Shown here one piece after another: positions 32,724-44,059 of a stretch of DNA of 64,000 nucleotides. Location: assembly GCA_020796225.1 (NCBI GenBank), contig CM036758.1, positions 28,469,099 through 28,533,098 of the forward strand, written 5' to 3'. The notes beneath the pieces were generated by a model. It did no database searches. It was not told the origin of the DNA and saw only the letters and a list, made by a program, of their open reading frames with translations. The position numbers were made by a program, and so were the translations under genes. The stretch is from Arion vulgaris. Taxonomy: Eukaryota; Mollusca; Gastropoda; Stylommatophora; Arionidae. Numbering within the stretch: the stretch's first letter is position 1; every line of letters begins with the position of its first letter.

Positions 32724-33244
32724 TCTTCTTCTTCTGCGTTCTCACTAGATTGGGATTTCGGATTCTCTAATAAAGGCAGCCGTCTGTCTCAGATTATCAG
32801 CCACACCATACAGTTTGTCTTGGACACTAGTGTAAGTGGACCACCTCTTTCTTCTCAAGTCTGCATACTGGGGCAGTTCTATAGGATATAATTCCTATGA
32901 TTTCTGCTTCCCGTTTGTGCCGACCTCTTCCTGCAGTAAGTTTTGGCCACTCTCGTGATGGTGGGACTGACATTCTTACCGTGTGGCTAAATCTCAGAGG
33001 CAGATTGGCGACTAGAATCCGTTATCCCATTCTGCATTGTGACGGGTCGTTGCACCATGTTATGCGCCTTACGGCCTGGTGCATCCGTTTTCTGCAAGCA
33101 TTTGTTTTGGGTTAGCATTCCCTAGCGGACACATGCATCCGATTTCAACCAAACCTCCTTAGTCGCCTCTTACGACATGTGTGGCAGGTAACAGTGGTTC
33201 TATTCTTTACGTCCCAAATTTGGGCCCCGGTAACCACTCGGGCG
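32724..33244 (-). mobile_element. SINE-D copy (521 bp) with 12-bp duplication
   Basis: It is almost identical to 19083-19606 along its whole length and in the same orientation. GCATCAACATCT is present at 32712-32723 and 33245-33256. Together the two copies define a SINE of about 520 bp whose head and core are those of SINE-B and whose body is distinct. Confidence 0.93.
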
Positions 33245-33335
33245 GCATCAACATCTGAGATAATAGCAAACACCAGAGACAGATTTGTGGACATCCATGA
33301 TCGCCTACGCCAGCCGGCACGGCACCTGACGATGA
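33245..33335 (+). mobile_element. LINE 3' fragment, second half
   Basis: It encodes ANTRDRFVDIHDRLRQPARH in one frame and MIAYASRHGT-like residues in the other. This corresponds to the terminal WRDMIAYAGRH region of the LINE at 24290-24330. The sequence from 33336 to 33774 shows no recognised feature. Confidence 0.68.
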
Positions 33336-33774
33336 CCTTTTTTAAAAATTATATTTTAAAATACGCAGAAGACTGCTCGGAATCGAAGTTTCTTCACTCA
33401 TGCACCATATTATGTGCTCAACAAAATCCAGCTGAATGAAAGGTACCAGCGGCAGAACACTTGCTCAGTTAGCTTCATCAACCATTTTGTGAATTACCCC
33501 AAACATGGATATCTACAGAACTCATCAAATGTTGATGGCACAATCTCTTGATGGTTGGAATTGAGCCTACTAAGCTGTAGCTGCATTGTACTACACATTT
33601 ACTTTTAGTTTCATGATCATCAAGTTTTGGTATGTGTAACTTTCTGATTTACACATTCGTTTCTACTGATGATATATAACTGGTACATATCGTGATAGAA
33701 GACAAAAAACATTGAAAGAAAATCTTAAATTGACTTATATATGTTTTTTAAAATATGCCCCGTATCCTTTTTTG

Positions 33775-34035
33775 TAGTTCTTCTTCTTCGAATGCTCCAT
33801 ATCGACTACTTGTTAATCACTCTTTGTGATTTGTATGTGATCTGAGCCTAAGAGCGATTGTACATTGTGCCATTTATGCACCTACAAATATATCATAAAT
33901 CTGATTTCTGCGGCGCTTTTATTTACTAGGTAGCTTCCTAGGTCCCTACCTCAGTCGCCTCTTACGACATGCCTTGTAGGTCCCACTGTTACTATTATTT
34001 CCTACCATAGAGGGCTCCAACCACACACAGGAGAG
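33775..34035 (-). mobile_element. SINE-A copy
   Basis: Reverse orientation: TTCTTCTTCGAATGCTCCAT tail end, GAGCGATTGTACATTGTGCC, GTCGCCTCTTACGACATGCC core, and head near CCAACCACACACAGG. The next 300 bp (34036-34340) are featureless. Confidence 0.87.
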
Positions 34036-34340
34036 TATCGTTTCAGAGTATATGAAGTGTCTGTCTCTTCACATTTCCAATCTTAATCCATTACTAGTGT
34101 GCAGGTGGTAGGAAGGCCGAGTGAGGTACCCACAACCATCTTGTGTCCGTGTCGATATGCGAACGCTTATGCATTACGCTAATCCGTCGCATAGACTAGA
34201 GTTACTGTGTTTAATTAGCTGTACGTAATCATAAAGTGAGATTTGATAAAAATGTATATGAGATAGTTTACTCAAAGTATAATAACAGACACAATGTACA
34301 GATAAATCAAAATACATTTATCTAGAAGCGATATAACTAA

Positions 34341-34930
34341 ATGTACACACAGTATATCAGTGACTTGTTAAGGTAAGTGTACACACAGTATATCAGTGAC
34401 TTGTTAAGGTAAGTGTACACACAGTATATCAGTGACTTGTTAAGGTAAGTGTACACAGTATATCGGTGACTTGTTGAGGTAAGTGTACACACAGTATATC
34501 GTGACTTGTTAGGTAAGTGTACACACAGTATATCGTGACTTGTTAAGGTAAGTGTACACAGTGTATCAGTGGCTTGTTGAGTAGGTGTACATCACATTTA
34601 AATGTTACTTGTCGAGTCTAGTGTACCACAGTATGCGTTTGTTCTAATGTCGATGGTATATCCGGTCTTGTTGAGGAAGGACACACGTATATCAGATTGT
34701 TAAGGTAAAGTACCCCCAGTATATCCGTGACTTGTTGAGGTAAGTGTACACACAGTATATCGGTGACTTGTTAAGGTAAGTGTACAGACAGTGCATCCGT
34801 GGCTTGTTAAGGTAAAGTGTACACACAGTGAATCGGTGACTTGTTAAGGTAAAGTGTACACACAGTGAATCGGTGACTTGTTAAGGTAAAGTGTACACAC
34901 AGTGTATCAGTGGCTTGTTAATGTACGGTG
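34341..34930 (+). repeat. 36-bp tandem array, about 15 copies
   Basis: The unit is GTACACACAGTATATCAGTG followed by ACTTGTTAAGGTAAGT. The distal units have GTAAAGT and GTGAATCGG variants. A block at 34580-34700 does not fit the unit and resembles the right-hand flank (see findings). Confidence 0.93.
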
Positions 34931-35059
34931 TACATCTCACTTTAAATGTTCTGCTCGAGTCTCGTGTAGCGATCGCGATTGTTTCTAATGTCGATGGATC
35001 CAGTTCCTGGTCTTATCGGAGATGAGCGACAAAACGTAGATGCAGTTATCAGATAAAAG

Positions 35060-36180
35060 AACCCCCCATCATCATCATCATCAAGGTGCGTATCTTTTAT
35101 AGGACGTAGCTCTCTTTGCAGCACATCTGAAATTCACCCTGTCTCTTGCCAGTTTCCCCCCACTTCGTCGATGGTCATGTTCATGGTTTCTTTAATATCT
35201 TGTAGCCATCTTCTTCTTGGTCTGCCTCTACGTCCTGGGACCCTGCTCTCTAGTATTGTTCTTTCCAGGCTATCGTGACGCTTGATGTGACCAAAGTATG
35301 TAATTTTTCTGTATAGTATGTTGTTTATCAGCCAATTCTCTTTAACGTTTAGTTCTTTCCAGACATCTTTCTGTAGCATTTAGTTTCGAAGGACTGGATT
35401 TTCGTTCTTAATTTTTGTGTAATAGTCCATGATTCACAACCATAAGTAGCCACTGGGAAAATGCAAGCTCTCAATATTTTTAATTTTAGTATTTTCTGGT
35501 GCTTTGCCACATGTTCTTCATTGTGTTTAACTTCTTAATTGCTATTGTCAGTCTTCTTGAGATCTCTTTGGAGCAGTCACCGTTATTGTTAATTATTGAG
35601 CCCAGGTATTCGTAGCTCTCTACATATTGGAGTTCTTCATTGTTTGCTTGAATGTTAGGTGGGCCTTTTGCTTTGTCAGTTGACATGATTTTTGTTTTTT
35701 GTGTATTCAAATATAGATGTTGGTCTTCACTATGTTTCTTAGTCGTCATGATTAGGTTTTCCAAACCTTCTTTGCTGGTGGATACTAATACTGTATCGTC
35801 TGCGTATCTAAGCTCTGGTATGTATTTGCCGCCTATAGTGAGAGGGTCGTAATTCACATAATTGGCATCATCTTTTACATTCCTCATGATGTTCTCCGCA
35901 TATATGTTGAATAAGTATGGTGACAAAATACATCCTTGTCGTACCCCTTTTTGAATCTCGAACCATTCAGCTATTTCACCTACTATTTTAATGGTTGCCT
36001 GTTGTTCGTGGTATAGAGATTCTATGAGTTGTATTATGTGTATTGGAAAATGCATATCTTTCATGATGTTCCACATTTGCTGGTGTTGTATATGGTCGAA
36101 AGTCTTGTTATAGTCTATGAAACATGCATGCAGGTCTATGTTGTATTCTCTGCATTTCTCGATAATGAGTCTCATGCTAC
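35060..36180 (-). mobile_element. 5'-truncated LINE with reverse transcriptase core
   Basis: On the minus strand an open frame of about 230 codons carries reverse transcriptase motifs: block A HACFIDYNKTFDHIQH, block B KGVRQGCILSPYLFNIYAE, block C ELRYADDTVLVS with both catalytic Asp residues, and ESYEYLGSIINNNGDCSKEI. After a frame change the C-terminus reads WKELNVKENWLINNILYRK, YFGHIKRHDSL and GRRGRPRRRWLQDIKE. It ends in a GATGATGATGATGATG tail at about 35065-35082. It starts abruptly at MRLIIEKCREYN; the upstream ORF start at 36280 is not part of the LINE. Same family as 10843-11215. Confidence 0.92.
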
Positions 36181-36257
36181 AGATAAAAGAAACACACACA
36201 CAACTAAAAATGGAGAAAAGTTGGCATGAAAGAGCGGTAGTAATTAGAAAAAACAAT

Positions 36258-36391
36258 TTATTAATAATGATTACAAACAAAATTCATTAATAATGATTAC
36301 AAACAAAATTCATTAATACTGATTACAAACAAAATTCATTAATAATGATTACAAACAAAATTCATTAATACTGATTACAAGCAAAATTCCG
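36258..36391 (+). repeat. 26-bp tandem array, five copies
   Basis: The unit is TTCATTAATAATGATTACAA followed by ACAAAA, with one AATACTG variant alternating. It sits right upstream of the LINE on its 5' side. Confidence 0.93.
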
Positions 36392-36613
36392 ACACTTTTT
36401 TACCATTCTCAAAATTATATCAAATACCCTCGCCGATGCTGCGCAGTTTGTGCACTGTCATGAGAATGGTATATTTTAAAGTGATCAGAGCACACATGGT
36501 TAATCACTGAAGTGCAGGGAGGATAGGGCCATTAATCAATTATTTATTCAGTTGATGAGCATTTAATGTAGCCTTTAACAAAATGGTTGTGTACAAAATG
36601 CTTCCACGTTATA

Positions 36614-36869
36614 CAGGGTGTTCAACTTAACAGCAGCCCCAGTGATAAATAGAAATTTGCCAGGTACGCATTGCATCTCGTCTATTTACTGTTTAAATCG
36701 GTTTTGACTAGCTTGTCCTACGTCACATGTTCATCGCCCCTTCCCGCACTACAATTACAAACCATCACACAACCTTGACCTATACTACGTCATAACTGAA
36801 CCTTCTCATTTCCATACATATATGCTAGATTAGCTCCATTCAGAGGCTGCTTTTGAGTTGAACGCCCTG
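36614..36869. mobile_element. Mariner/Tc1-like MITE (256 bp) with TA duplication
   Basis: The ends are CAGGGTGTTCAACTTAACAG and, inverted, CAGGGCGTTCAACTCAAAAG, continuing AGCAGCC/AGCAGCC. About 22 of 25 terminal bases match, and the element is flanked by TA on both sides. It has no coding capacity. A short stretch at 55370-55390 (GGTGCTCGACTTAACAGCAG) resembles one end. Confidence 0.75.
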
Positions 36870-37044
36870 TATTTCAAGATCATATTATTCAGGGAGTAGA
36901 CGGATCAATTCATATATTAACTTGTAGAACGTTGCTTCATGAGAGAAATGTATCCACAATAAATTTGTCCAATTCTTCTAACTAGCTTCTCTACACATTG
37001 CTCGAATCCATCATCATCATTTAGTTGAGAAATAAATCATCAAT

Positions 37045-37290
37045 GTATCTTCTTCTTCGAGCGCTCCATATCGACCACTTGTTAACCAGTCTATGCAATT
37101 TATATGTCATCTATGTCGTCAGTTATGCGCCTACAAGTAGGCCAACACATCAGATTTCTGAGATGCTTTTTATTTACTAGGGTAGCTTCCATAGGTCCTA
37201 CATCATTCGCCCCTTACGACATACCTTGTAGATCGTAGTGTTACTATTCTTTGCTCCCCTGTGAGCCTCGACACCACGCGGACGAGAAAT
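37045..37290 (-). mobile_element. SINE-A copy
   Basis: Reverse orientation: TTCTTCTTCGAGCGCTCCAT, GTTATGCGCCTACAAGTAGG, CGCCCCTTACGACATACCTT (core) and a head near GACACCACGCGGACG. A 25-bp piece of the middle block is missing. The stretch 37291-37820 holds nothing recognised. Confidence 0.83.
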
Positions 37291-37824
37291 TTGTCTAAAT
37301 GAGATGATAAGCTTCTTTTCTTACAATGTCCTTATTCGTATTCCACCTTATTTCAAATATTCATTCTTTGCTTGACATATTTTTGTTTAAAGTCAAATTA
37401 GTTAGTTGTACCTATATAAATCTACCTTGTTTCTTAATCAAATATTTCTCCTTCTATAGATATAACTACATTTCTTGTACACTTCTTGTCAAAACCATTA
37501 GTTAAGCATAAGGTAGATTTTTGCAAATACATTTTTGTTAAAGAATGATAGACCTGAACATTTTAAAACAGAAAAAAAATTTAAAAGTTCACATTTGTTT
37601 AAAAGAGGACGATCTGAGAGTACAGAGATGGTGCTGTTAGTAGGCATTGCCTCTTCTTGTTATTTCAAGAATTGTGTTTCAGACTTGGTGTGAAAACCAC
37701 AGAAGAAATGAAGCGTTCATTTTTCTCGTCTATTCTTGGCTCAGTATGAACGTGATCGGATAACCTGGCATTTCTAATTCGTTTGAATTTTTGTGAAGGT
37801 AACAGAGCTGCCGAACAATTCATG

Positions 37825-37995
37825 ATGTATAATATTCACACAACTCCATCGCCAGCTGTTGAGAGAGAGAGGGGGGAGAGGGAGAGATATAATGATGATG
37901 TATAATATTCACACAACTATCGTCAGCTGGAGAGAGAGAGAGAGATAATGATGATGTATAATATTCACACAACTCTATCGTCAGCTGGAGATATA
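37825..37995 (+). repeat. Three-copy repeat with (GA)n, derived from a LINE tail
   Basis: TGATGATGTATAATATTCAC followed by ACAACTCTATCGTCAGCTGGAGA repeats with variable GA runs. The repeat lies at the 3' end of the minus-strand LINE fragment that follows, so it probably grew from that tail. Confidence 0.8.
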
Positions 37996-38215
37996 TATAT
38001 ATAAATAACGATGGCGTAAACTGGATCATCTTCTTGCTTGTTTATTACTCTCCTCGTGGAGCATAGGGCCTCATCAGTTGTTCTCCACATTTTGTGGTTT
38101 ATGGAATTTTTCTTTATGTCGTCCCAGGATAATTCAACACCTTTCATTTTCAAGAAAACTTTGTCTGCATGACTGTTTGGAACATCCTTTTCATTTGCTG
38201 GTTCCACTCAAGTGC
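37996..38215 (-). mobile_element. LINE C-terminal fragment
   Basis: The minus strand encodes KMKGVELSWDDIKKNSINHK, MWRTTDEALCSTRRVINKQE and DDPVYAIV before TA-rich sequence. The SWxxIK..W....EALCSTR pattern is a LINE C-terminus (compare VWRNYLQALCNV at 12695). Only about 65 codons remain. Confidence 0.55.
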
Positions 38216-38434
38216 CTGTCTAATGACAAGCAACTGTGTCTTCCATAGGGTATGTCCAACTCACTGACATTTTGTTACTCTGATCTGAGCACTAGAGAGA
38301 GTTTATCTAGCGGCTTTTCTCATATACTGTAAGCTTCTTCTTCTTCTTCTTTATGATCCAGTAGCACACGTGCTGGTTATCTCGATCTCATGCTTTATAT
38401 TGATATCTGCATGTGTTTGTAAGTTCTGCTGTCT

Positions 38435-38560
38435 TCAGTGTGTTCATACAATGTTCTGTGTTTCCATACAATGTTCTGTGTTTCATACAAGTCTGTTCAT
38501 AAATGTGTGTTTCACAATGTTCTGTTCCATCAATGTTCTGTGTTCCATACAATGTTTTCA
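38435..38560 (+). repeat. 18-bp imperfect repeats (CATACAATGTTCTGTGTT)
   Basis: About six degraded units with losses of several bases each. Confidence 0.8.
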
Positions 38561-38855
38561 TCTATCCGGCCTGGATAAGAATCTCCCAGGCATTATACAA
38601 CGTTTGGCAGTTGAAAATGAGGTGATCAACAGTTTTGTATTGATGTATTGCTGAATGTTGTTTGTCTGGTTAGTTACCATCAAATAAAGTGAATGCACAA
38701 GAAAATAAGATGAAGAAATATTACCAGACTTTTGAAGATAAGTAAGAATATGCATAATGGAGAATGAGAAACAATAAAGATGGAGACCTATACGTTCTTG
38801 TTTTTGAAATCACTAATGATTACTACTATCATGAAAGTAAATAGAGTACGTTGAC

Positions 38856-41800
38856 TGTGATATACTGGAGAAATAGTAGATAACAGAGAACATAAAAGTG
38901 TATGTTTGGATGTGATATACTGGAGAAATAGTAGGGAACAGAGAACATAAAAGTGTATGTTTGGATGTGATATACTGGAGAAATGGTAGGGAACAGAGAA
39001 CATAAAAGTGTATGTTTGGATGTGATATACTGAGAAATAGTAGGAACAGAGACATAAAAGTGTATGTTTGATGTGATATACTGGAGAAATAGTAGGAACA
39101 GAGAACATAAAAGTGTATGTTTGGCTGTGATATACTGGAGAAATAGTAGGGAACAGAGAACATAAAAGTGTATGTTTGGATGTGATATACTGGAGAAATA
39201 GTAGGGAACAGAGAACATAAAAGTGTATGTTTGGATGTGACATACTGGAGAAATAGTAGGGAACAGAGAACATAAAAGTGTATGATTGGATGTGATATAC
39301 TGGAGAAATAGTAGGGAACAGAGAACATAAAAGTGTATGTTTGGATGTGATATACTGGAGAAATGGTAGGGAACAGAGAGCATAAAAGTGTATGTTTGGA
39401 TGTGATATACTGGAGAAATGGTAGGGAACAGAGAGCATAAAAGTGTATGTTTGGATGTGATATACTGGAGAAATAGTAGGGAACAGAGAACATAAAAGTG
39501 TATGTTTGGATGTGATATACTGGAGAAATAGTAGGGAACAGAGAACATAAAAGTGTATGTTGGCTTGATATACTGGAGAAATAGTAGGGAACAGAGAACA
39601 TAAAAGTGTATGTTTGGATGTGATATACTGGAGAAATAGTAGGGAACAGAGACATAAAGTGTATGTTTGACTGTGATATACTGGAGAAATAGTAGGGAAC
39701 AGAGAACATAAAGTGTATGTTTGATGTGATATACTGGAGAAATGTAGGAACAGAGACATAAAGTGTATGTTTGGATGTGATATACTGGAGAAATAGTAGG
39801 GAACAGAGAACATAAAAGTGTATGTTTGGATGTGATATACTGGAGAAATAGTAGGGAACAGAGAACATAAAAGTGTATGTTTGGATGTGATATACTGGAG
39901 AAATGGTAGGGAACAGAGAACATAAAAGTGTATGATTGGATGTGATATACTGGAGAAATAGTAGGGAACAGAGAACATAAAAGTGTATGATTGGATGTGA
40001 TATACTGGAGAAATAGTAGGGAACAGAGAACATAAAAGTGTATGTTTGGCTCTGATATACTGGAGAAATAGTAGGGAACAGAGAACATAAAAGTGTATGT
40101 TTGGATGTGATATACTGGAGAAATAGTAGGGAACAGAGAACATAAAAGTGTATGATTGGCTCTGATATACTGGAGAAATAGTAGGGAACAGAGAACATAA
40201 AAGTGTATGTTTGGATGTGATATACTGGAGAAATAGTAGGGAACAGAGAACATAAAAGTGTATGATTGGCTGTGATATACTGGAGAAATAGTAGGGAACA
40301 GAGAACATAAAAGTGTATGTTTGGATGTGATATACTGGAGAAATAGTAGGGAACAGAGAACATAAAAGTGTATGTTTGGATGTGATATACTGGAGAAATA
40401 GTAGGGAACAGAGAACATAAAAGTGTATGTTTGGATGTGATATACTGGAGAAATGGTAGGGAACAGAGAACATAAAAGTGTATGATTGGATGTGATATAC
40501 TGGAGAAATAGTAGGGAACAGAGAACATAAAAGTGTATGTTTGGATGTGATATACTGGAGAAATAGTAGGAACAGAGACATAAAAGTGTATGTTTGATGT
40601 GACATACTGAGAAATAGTAGGGAACAGAGAACATAAAAGTGTATGATTGGCTCTGATATACTGGAGAAATAGTAGGGAACAGAGAACATAAAAGTGTATG
40701 TTTGGATGTGATATACTGGAGAAATAGTAGGGAACAGAGACATAAAGTGTATGTTTGGATGTGATATACTGAGAAATAGTAGGGAACAGAGAACATAAAG
40801 TGTATGTTTGGCTCTGATATACTGGAGAAATGTAGGGAACAGAGAACATAAAGTGTATGTTTGGATGTGATATACGGGAGAAATAGTGGGGAACAGAGAA
40901 CATAAAGTGTATGTTTGGTGTGATATACGGGAGAAATGGTAGGGAACAGAGAACATAAAAGTGTATGTTTGGATGTGATATACTGGAGAAATAGTAGGGA
41001 ACAGAGAACATAAAAGTGTATGTTTGGCTGTGATATACTGGAGAAATAGTAGGGAACAGAGAACATAAAAGTGTATGTTTGGATGTGATATACTGGAGAA
41101 ATAGTAGGAACAGAAAACATAAAAGTGTATGTTTGGATGTGATATACTGGAGAAATAGTAGGGAACAGAGAACATAAAAGTGTATGTTTGGATGTGATAT
41201 ACTGGAGAAATAGTAGGGAACAGAGAACATAAAAGTGTATGTTTGGATGTGATATACTGGAGAAATAGTAGGGAACAGAGATATAAAAGTGTATGTTTGG
41301 ATGTGACATACTGGAGAAATAGTAGGGAACAGAGAACATAAAAGTGTATGATTGGATGTGATATACTGGAGAAATAGTAGGGAACAGAGAACATAAAAGT
41401 GTATGTTTGGCTGTGATATACTGGAGAAATAGTAGGGAACAGAGAACATAAAAGTGTATGTTTGGATGTGATATACTGAGAAATAGTAGGAACAGAGAAC
41501 ATAAAAGTGTATGTTTGGATGTGATATACTGGAGAAATAGTAGGGAACAGAGAACATAAAAGTGTATGTTTGGATGTGATATACTGGAGAAATAGTAGGG
41601 AACAGAGAACATAAAAGTGTATGATTGGATGTGACATACTGGAGAAATAGTAGGGAACAGAGAACATAAAAGTGTATGTTTGGCTCTGATATACTGGAGA
41701 AATAGTAGGGAACAGAGAACATAAAAGTGTATGATGAAGATATACTGGAGAAATAGTAACGAGACTAGAGAACATAAAATGATGTTTGATGTGAATATGA

Positions 41801-42600
41801 GAATTAGAGAACAGAGAACATTAAAAGTGTATGTTTGGATGTGATATACTGAGAAATAGTAGGGAACAGAGAACATAAAAGTGTATGTTTGGATGTGATA
41901 TACTGGAGAAATAGTAGGGAACAGAGAACATAAAAGTGTATGTTTGGATGTGATATACTGGAGAAATAGTAGGGAACAGAGAACATAAAAGTGTATGTTT
42001 GGATGTGATATACTGGAGAAATAGTAGGGAACAGAGAACATAAAAGTGTATGATTGGATGTGACATACTGGAGAAATAGTAGGGAACAGAGAACATAAAA
42101 GTGTATGTTTGGATGTGATATACTGGAGAAATAGTAGGGAACAGAGAACATAAAAGTGTATGTTTGGATGTGATATACTGGAGAAATGGTAGGGAACAGA
42201 GAACATAAAAGTGTATGTTTGGATGTGATATACTGGAGAAATAGTAGGGAACAGAGAACATAAAAGTGTATGTTTGGATGTGATATACTGGAGAAATAGT
42301 AGGGAACAGAGAACATAAAAGTGTATGTTTGGATGTGATATACTGAGAAATGGTAGGAACAGAGAACATAAAAGTGTATGTTTGGATGTGATATACTGGA
42401 GAAATAGTAGGGAACAGAGAACATAAAAGTGTATGTTTGGATGTGATATACTGGAGAAATAGTAGGGAACAGAGAACATAAAAGTGTATGTTTGGATGTG
42501 ATATACTGGAGAAATGGTAGGGAACAGAGAACATAAAAGTGTATGTTTGGATGTGATATACTGGAGAAATGGTAGGGAACAGAGAACATAAAAGTGTATG
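38856..42600 (+). repeat. 55-bp tandem array, about 68 copies
   Basis: The unit is GAACATAAAAGTGTATGTTT, GGATGTGATATACTGGAGAA, ATAGTAGGGAACAGA. Variant sites (GTTTGG/GATTGG, GATGTG/GCTGTG/GCTCTG, ATAGTAG/ATGGTAG, TATACT/CATACT) are shared among non-adjacent units. Indel-rich sections lie at about 39030-39110, 39550-39780 and 40570-40930. The minus strand of the unit has no stop codon in any frame, which gives overlapping open frames of 995, 969 and 1216 codons. I do not regard them as genes. Confidence 0.98.
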
Positions 42601-42604
42601 AATA

Positions 42605-42780
42605 AAAAAGATTAAGGGGACGAGGCCACTAGAGGCAGACCAAGAAAACGATGTAGAGGTAACATTGAAGTAGATCTAGAAGTACCAAGAGTCAACAATT
42701 TAAGAAGAGAAGGTTAAGAACAGAGATGAATGGAAGCAGATAATATCTGAAGCAATGAACCTCATAGACTTGAAAAACTG
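42605..42780 (+). mobile_element. LINE C-terminal fragment abutting the 55-bp array
   Basis: Across frame changes the plus strand reads RGRGH..RPRKRCRGNIEVDLE, VPRVNNLRREG and NRDEWKQIISEAMNLIDLKN followed by a stop. The order RPRKRW..V..L..DR.EWR.II.EA matches LINE termini. The array lies directly upstream, so part of this LINE may have been replaced by it. Confidence 0.65.
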
Positions 42781-42795
42781 AGGAAGAATAAGACA

Positions 42796-43128
42796 GAATG
42801 TTATTAGTATGTGTTTAATGTAGGAAGTAAAACAATTGTGCTCTAATCTCTCTCCTGGTACGGTGTTTGATGCCGTCGAAAGTTCGAGTTGACCATGTGT
42901 ATGTGAGAATGTTATTAGTATGTGTTTAATGTGGGAAGTAAAACAATTGTGCTCTAATCTCTCTCCTGGTACGGTGTTTGATGCCGTTGAAAGTTCGAGT
43001 TGACCATGTGTATGTGAGAATGTTATTAGTATGTGTTTAATGTGGGAAGTAAAACAATTGTGCTCTAATCTCTCTCCTGGTACGGTGTTTGATGCCGTTG
43101 AAAGTTCGAGTTGACCATGTGTATGTGT
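42796..43128 (+). repeat. 111-bp tandem repeat, three copies
   Basis: Each unit runs from GAATGTTATTAGTATGTGTT to TTGACCATGTGTATGTGA. Copies differ by one or two bases. The next 650 bp (43129-43784) hold nothing recognised. Confidence 0.95.
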
Positions 43129-43784
43129 ATCTCTCTTCCATTGTGTCTAACATAGTCTATCTTATTTGTTCAGCTAAATTTCATTTAGTTTTCTAGAAAA
43201 TTCTTGGTATGAATGGTTGTTTTTGTGTTCCAATCATAGCTAGCCTTATCATTTCCTGACGTATTTGAATGTCATGGTATGTAATAGGCTGGTAAGTATC
43301 TGGGGTTAGTTGGACAGTTCAGATTTACAAAGTCTTCTAGAGCTTGAAAGGCAGAGTAAAGATAAGTTTGTTCTCAGCTTTGGTAGACATCAAAACGGTC
43401 TTCGGTACTGCAAAGATGCTTCTGTAACATAAATTTAAGGACAACTGACCGATCTGTGAAATTCTCTGAACTGCATCTCATATTCTACAGCCACATATCG
43501 TCTCATTGTAATACATTTTTGTAGAACTAATGTGTAACATTCAAGCAAGGTTATGTGCCAACTTTCTTCTTATGCTGATGTTGGTGACTGTCTTTTCTTG
43601 TGTTGTTGGTAGCTTTTCCCATGCAGCGCATTTCACATGTAGTTATTTTTTATGACTGCGCTTTGCTCATTGTCAATGTTTGGCTCTGGTAACACAAAGT
43701 AGGTATGAAAATGCTGTTGATTAGCTGTCAGTGAAATGTTTGGTTTGGTCACTTAATAAGAATGCATCCAAACTCCACAGTATA

Positions 43785-43955
43785 CAGAGTCTTCTACAAC
43801 AGAACATAGAGAAAGAAGGTGAGAGGAATACCAAGGAAAAGATGGTTAGATGGCGTAGCAGAATCATGTGAAAGAGTAAAATAATAACCAATCACCGACA
43901 AAACCACCAGAACTGGGCAAAAACAAGGAAAAAACAAGAAACTGGGATAATAATA
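43785..43955 (+). mobile_element. LINE C-terminal fragment followed by (TA)n
   Basis: KKVRGIPRKRWLDGVAESCE is encoded at about 43812-43875 and resembles the RGRPRKRWxDxV stretch of LINE C-termini. The reading frame stops soon after. A TATATA run lies at 43973-44010, close to the Wnt4 exon 2 acceptor. Confidence 0.55.
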
Positions 43956-44059
43956 TAATATTGATACAAAAGCTATATATATATATATATAAGATATATA
44001 TATTTTATATAAAATGTGCATAAACTAACTATGCTAACAAGTCGCATTATACATTTCAG

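Larger units (their letters stand above)
174..44059 (+). other. Wnt4: Wnt4 intron 1 (43,886 bp, phase 2)
   Basis: The span runs from the GTAAGT donor at 174 to the CAG acceptor ending at 44059 (ATACATTTCAG). Everything annotated between these points lies inside this intron: tandem arrays, SINEs, LINE fragments and DNA-transposon remnants. I found no other convincing host exon on either strand. The inference rests on exons 1 and 2 belonging to one transcript, which the sequence supports by phase and by the continuous Wnt4-like peptide. Confidence 0.75.

Noticed and set aside
36229..36280. Start of the 264-codon reverse transcriptase ORF at 36280 as the true protein start
   Set aside because: The first 35 residues are hydrophobic, non-LINE sequence encoded by the flank; LINE homology begins at about 36178 with an abrupt 5' truncation.
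38788..42589. Minus-strand ORFs of 995, 969, 1216, 261 and 237 codons as a giant repetitive membrane protein
   Set aside because: All three minus frames are open over the same DNA because the 55-bp unit lacks stops. There is no start context, splice structure or recognised domain.
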